DNA from: Milkweed yellows phytoplasma str. MW1
Lineage (GTDB): Bacteria > Bacillota_I > Bacilli_A > Acholeplasmatales > Acholeplasmataceae
DNA length: 9,302 bases
NCBI RefSeq assembly: GCF_000309485.1
Contig: NZ_AKIL01000134.1
Location: 1-9,302 of the forward strand
Reading direction: 5' to 3'
Below, piece after piece: positions 6,853 through 9,302 of the stretch. Within the stretch, counting starts at the first letter, position 1. The number at the start of each line of letters is the position of its first letter. Below the pieces are notes generated by a model. The model made no database searches, had not been told where the DNA came from, and worked only from the letters and a program-made list of their open reading frames with translations. The translations under genes were made by a program, and so were the position numbers.

Positions 6853-7305
6853 TCAATATTCAGAATATTTTAAAGCTTTCTTAATTCTTAAATTATCATC
6901 TTTTTTCTTTAAATCAGCTCTTTTATCGTATTTTTTCTTACCTTGAGCTAAAGCGAACTCTAATTTAAAAAAGTTTTTAATTAAGAATAGTTTAATCGGA
7001 ATAACGCTAAAATTTTTCAATTTAATTTTACTTTTTATTTGTAAAATTTCTTGCTTTTTCAACAAAAGCTTCTTTTTCCTATTTTCTTCAAAATCAAAAT
7101 TATTACTAAAATCATATTTAGTGATTTTCATATTATAAACAAACAATTCATCGCCCACAAAATAAATGTAAGAACTATCTAAATTAACTTTGCCTAAACG
7201 GATAGATTTAACTTCGTTACCCAATAATTTAATTCCAGCACAATATTTTTTATCTAAGAAATAATCATAAGAAGTTTTTTTATTTAAAATGACAGTTGTT
7301 TTCAT
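6853..7305 (-). CDS. smpB: SsrA-binding protein SmpB
   Basis: Binds tmRNA (SsrA) and delivers it to ribosomes stalled on broken messages, so the unfinished protein is tagged and released. The 150-aa length is normal. Family marks are NKKTSYDYFLDKKYCAGI (8-25), the GNEVKSIRLGKVNLDSSY strand-turn (29-46), a conserved RKKKLLLKKQEI helix (76-87), and GKKKYDKRADLKKKD (122-136), which matches the usual GKKxYDKRxxxKxKD. The C-terminal tail is short and basic, as expected for the part that reaches the decoding site. The Shine-Dalgarno is poor (AAAGAG, about 17 bases ahead). The stop is TGA, which argues that TGA terminates in this organism. The tmRNA gene itself is not seen in this window. Confidence 0.96.
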   Translation of the reverse strand: MKTTVILNKKTSYDYFLDKKYCAGIKLLGNEVKSIRLGKVNLDSSYIYFVGDELFVYNMKITKYDFSNNFDFEENRKKKLLLKKQEILQIKSKIKLKNFSVIPIKLFLIKNFFKLEFALAQGKKKYDKRADLKKKDDNLRIKKALKYSEY

Positions 7306-7365
7306 TGTTATTCGTCATCTCTTTCGTTATTTTATCAAATGCGAAATAAAAATAACATAAAAACA

Positions 7366-7371
7366 ATTATA
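7366..7371 (-). promoter_or_regulatory. Possible -10 element of smpB
   Basis: TATAAT on the - strand lies about 60 bases upstream of the smpB ATG. It is part of the palindrome ATTATAAT (7366-7373), so it reads the same on both strands. A TTGAAA lies upstream but only 12 bases away, too close for a normal -35. The call rests on the -10 match and on the lack of a better candidate between the ppa terminator and smpB. Confidence 0.35.
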
Positions 7372-7414
7372 ATCATTCATACATTTCAAAAAATAAATTT
7401 TAAAAATAAAAATT

Positions 7415-7438
7415 AGACATATCATTGGCGATAAGTCT
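7415..7438 (-). terminator. Probable terminator of ppa
   Basis: The arms AGAC-A-TATC (7415-7423) and GATA-A-GTCT (7430-7438) form a stem of 4+4 bp with one A-A mismatch around a 6-base loop, about 40 bases past the ppa stop. On the - strand the stem is followed within three bases by TTTTTATTTTT. The + strand side also has a five-T run, so it could act in both directions. The stem is weaker than the other two in this window. Confidence 0.5.
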
Positions 7439-7476
7439 TTTTGAAAAATAAGAAAACTACAACAATTAAAACAGTG

Positions 7477-8007
7477 TTATTTTTTAGTGATTTCTTGGTA
7501 AGCAACTAAAGAACGTTTAATAACTTTTTTAGCTTCTTGTTTTCCTTCTATTTTTTCTATAGAAACTGTTTTTTTGTCTAAATCTTTATAATGAAGTAAA
7601 AAATGTTCTATTTCGGCTACTAAAGGTTGAGGCAATTCTTTAATATCTTGGTACTGTTCCATTAAAGGATCTCTCACAGGAACAGCGATCAATTTTTCAT
7701 CTAATTCTCCGTTATCAATCATGCGAATAACTCCGAGAGGACGACAATTCACTAAAACCATCGGATCTAAGGGCGCTTGGGATAAAACAAAAACATCCAG
7801 CGGATCGTTATCTTCGCAATAAGTTAAAGGGGCAAAACCATAATTAACAGGATAACAAAAAGACGTCGTCAAATAGCGGTCTAATGATAACAAGCCTGTT
7901 TCTTTATCAATTTCGTATTTTTTATTACTACCTTGAGGGATTTCGATTAAAACAACAAATTGGTCTTCAGTGATTCTCTTAGGATTAATATCGTTCATTA
8001 TATTCAT
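7477..8007 (-). CDS. ppa: Inorganic pyrophosphatase (family I, soluble)
   Basis: Hydrolyses pyrophosphate to two phosphates in the cytoplasm, pulling DNA, RNA and aminoacyl-tRNA synthesis forward; needs magnesium. At 176 aa it has the size of typical bacterial family I enzymes. The signature D-N-D-P-L-D-V is at 66-72 (Asp66, Asp68 and Asp71 being the metal ligands). Asp98 and Asp103 follow in DNGELDEKLIAVP, and HYKDL with Tyr140 and Lys141 closes the active site. KYEID (30-34) supplies the usual early Lys and Glu. The EGW segment seen near residue 150 in the E. coli enzyme is not obvious here. ATG 8007 is chosen over the in-frame ATG at 7998 because GGAG lies six bases ahead of it. The 74-bp gap to the upstream gene holds only a weak promoter-like pair (TTGAAT, complement of 8061-8066), so ppa may be co-transcribed with that gene. 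Confidence 0.96.
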   Translation of the reverse strand: MNIMNDINPKRITEDQFVVLIEIPQGSNKKYEIDKETGLLSLDRYLTTSFCYPVNYGFAPLTYCEDNDPLDVFVLSQAPLDPMVLVNCRPLGVIRMIDNGELDEKLIAVPVRDPLMEQYQDIKELPQPLVAEIEHFLLHYKDLDKKTVSIEKIEGKQEAKKVIKRSLVAYQEITKK

Positions 8008-8081
8008 AATTTTCTCCGTTTAAAATTAAAAATTTATTTTATTTATTATTTTTTTGCACTATTCAAGATAATGTTGATTTT

Positions 8082-9302
8082 TTAAATGCGTGCGTTAAAT
8101 AAAGATATCCCTTTAACAAACAAAGTTTTCTTTTTTAAAACGTTAATAGATAAATGATTAAAAAACATCTCTTTATTTTTCTGGATGCTAGAAATCATCA
8201 CTTTATCGATAAATTGTAATTTTTCTGGTTCATTTTTTTCTTCGTTAAAAATTTCATATAAATAAAGATAAAAATTGTTTTCTGCGTCATTTTTTATTTT
8301 TAACAAAAAGCCAATAGTTTGATGTTGTGGTGCAAAAGATAAAGTCAGTTTCATTTCTTGTAAGGGTTTGATTTTTTTATTTTCCAAAGTAGAATGGATG
8401 GAAAATTTTTCTGGAACATATTTATAGCTTAAATTTTTAATCAAATGAAATAATAAATTTTTCTCCAAGGACTCAATATCAGTTGAAGTAGTGATTTTAT
8501 CCAATAACTGTTCGATAGAAAGGTCTACTTCTTCAGAAATATTTTCGCCTTTAACGATTTCCATTAAATGTTGAACATAAATCACTAAATGTTTTTTTAA
8601 AGTATCTAAATCATTGTCTCTAAAATGTATTATTTCATGGATCAATTCTAACAAAGAATAACCTGTGTTTTTACAATTGCAAAACGAAATATTAACCGAA
8701 TCGACCGCCTTTATTTCGTTCTTTTTAAAATAAAAACACCCTAAAGATGGTTCTTTCTTCAATAAACGATAAAAATCAACCGTTTCTAAAGCTATTCTAT
8801 CGTATTTATCGTCAACAAACTCTTCTTTAATGCCGGAAAAATCAATCAAATCAAATAAAAGATTAACTTTAGGAATATGATGATCCACAAGGCCAAAACA
8901 TAACTGTTTAAAGTTTAACCATTCTTGGAAAGAAATACAAGGAACTGTTTTAACTTGGGCTACATTATAAAAAAGCCTTATTTTTTTAGAAAACAAAGAA
9001 CCAAAATCATGTTTCCATCCTATAAAAGAATGTTTTTTGGATGAATTTTTTTTATAATGATTTTCTAACAACGAAAAAGAAACATCAATCACAGCGGATT
9101 CATCAAATTTTTCTTGTTGCGAAATTATATCATCATCTGAAGATAAAGATTTTTTATCTATCATTTGTCTTGTTTTTTTTTCTTCTAAAATGTTTAATTC
9201 TATTTCTTCTTTTTTTTGGCTTTTTTCCATAGCATAAACAGAAAAAGAGTTAAAATAAAATAAAACTATCGAAATAAAAAATAATAAATTAATTTTTAAC
9301 TC
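8082..9302 (-). CDS. Secreted protein with HExxH motif, putative zinc metalloprotease (5' end outside window)
   Basis: Family not recognised with certainty. An ATG at 9230 would give 382 aa, but the frame stays open for all 24 codons to the window edge. Those codons encode INLLFFISIVLFYF followed by NSFSVYA, a signal-peptide core and a good V-Y-A cleavage site just before that methionine. The true start therefore lies beyond base 9302, and the ATG at 9230 is probably near the first residue of the mature, exported protein. Counting from that methionine, residues 1-65 are charged and look disordered. HEIIH (198-202), in ELIHEIIHFRDND, is a zinc-protease signature. It is preceded by a strand with FCNC (183-186), a layout that loosely recalls M76/Atp23 peptidases. 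The third zinc ligand is not identified. Residues 290-382 look like beta strands. No further membrane span is seen. The catalytic role is an inference from one motif. Confidence 0.7.
   Translation of the reverse strand, partial: ELKINLLFFISIVLFYFNSFSVYAMEKSQKKEEIELNILEEKKTRQMIDKKSLSSDDDIISQQEKFDESAVIDVSFSLLENHYKKNSSKKHSFIGWKHDFGSLFSKKIRLFYNVAQVKTVPCISFQEWLNFKQLCFGLVDHHIPKVNLLFDLIDFSGIKEEFVDDKYDRIALETVDFYRLLKKEPSLGCFYFKKNEIKAVDSVNISFCNCKNTGYSLLELIHEIIHFRDNDLDTLKKHLVIYVQHLMEIVKGENISEEVDLSIEQLLDKITTSTDIESLEKNLLFHLIKNLSYKYVPEKFSIHSTLENKKIKPLQEMKLTLSFAPQHQTIGFLLKIKNDAENNFYLYLYEIFNEEKNEPEKLQFIDKVMISSIQKNKEMFFNHLSINVLKKKTLFVKGISLFNARI

Noticed and set aside
7306..7476. Small RNA or tmRNA gene between ppa and smpB
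   Set aside because: Only one modest hairpin and AT-rich DNA; no tRNA-like ends or tag frame.
9041..9232. Plus-strand frame of 63 codons
   Set aside because: Antisense to the secreted HExxH gene; poly-Phe/Leu from A-rich complement codons.

Overview
The window is very AT-rich, with long A and T runs in coding and intergenic DNA. It reads cleanly with the standard bacterial code: every conserved tryptophan is TGG, and two genes (acpS, smpB) end on TGA. This points to a reduced, host-associated bacterium and away from a UGA=Trp mycoplasma or spiroplasma. The Acholeplasmataceae/phytoplasma group, or another AT-rich endosymbiont such as Dependentiae, would fit. I cannot decide between them from this sequence alone.

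Layout. Left third, + strand: a large (963 aa) membrane-anchored ectoprotein with a trypsin-like serine protease core (135-3026). A 275-bp non-coding stretch with a good extended -10 follows, then a coiled-coil protein with an apparent signal peptide and a C-terminal membrane anchor (about 3302-4270). That gene has no ATG start. A bidirectional terminator (4273-4299) separates this pair from a - strand block. Reading leftward from the right edge, the block holds a secreted HExxH protein cut by the window edge (8082 to beyond 9302), ppa (inorganic pyrophosphatase), smpB (trans-translation), ligA (NAD-dependent DNA ligase) and acpS (holo-ACP synthase). ligA and acpS are 26 bp apart and probably co-transcribed. 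Hairpins follow smpB and ppa.

How the genes fit together. The middle is ordinary housekeeping: replication and repair, ribosome rescue, pyrophosphate removal and ACP activation. The flanks hold three proteins predicted to act outside the cytoplasm, and two of them look like proteases from different catalytic classes. The most interesting object is the 963-aa protein. By eye it contains one complete His-Asp-Ser trypsin-like domain, a second trypsin-like domain whose three catalytic positions have all been replaced, and two further copies resembling only the C-terminal half-barrel near the N-terminus. The other points to check are the missing start codon in front of an intact-looking signal peptide, and the hidden signal peptide that shows the right-edge gene starts outside the window.
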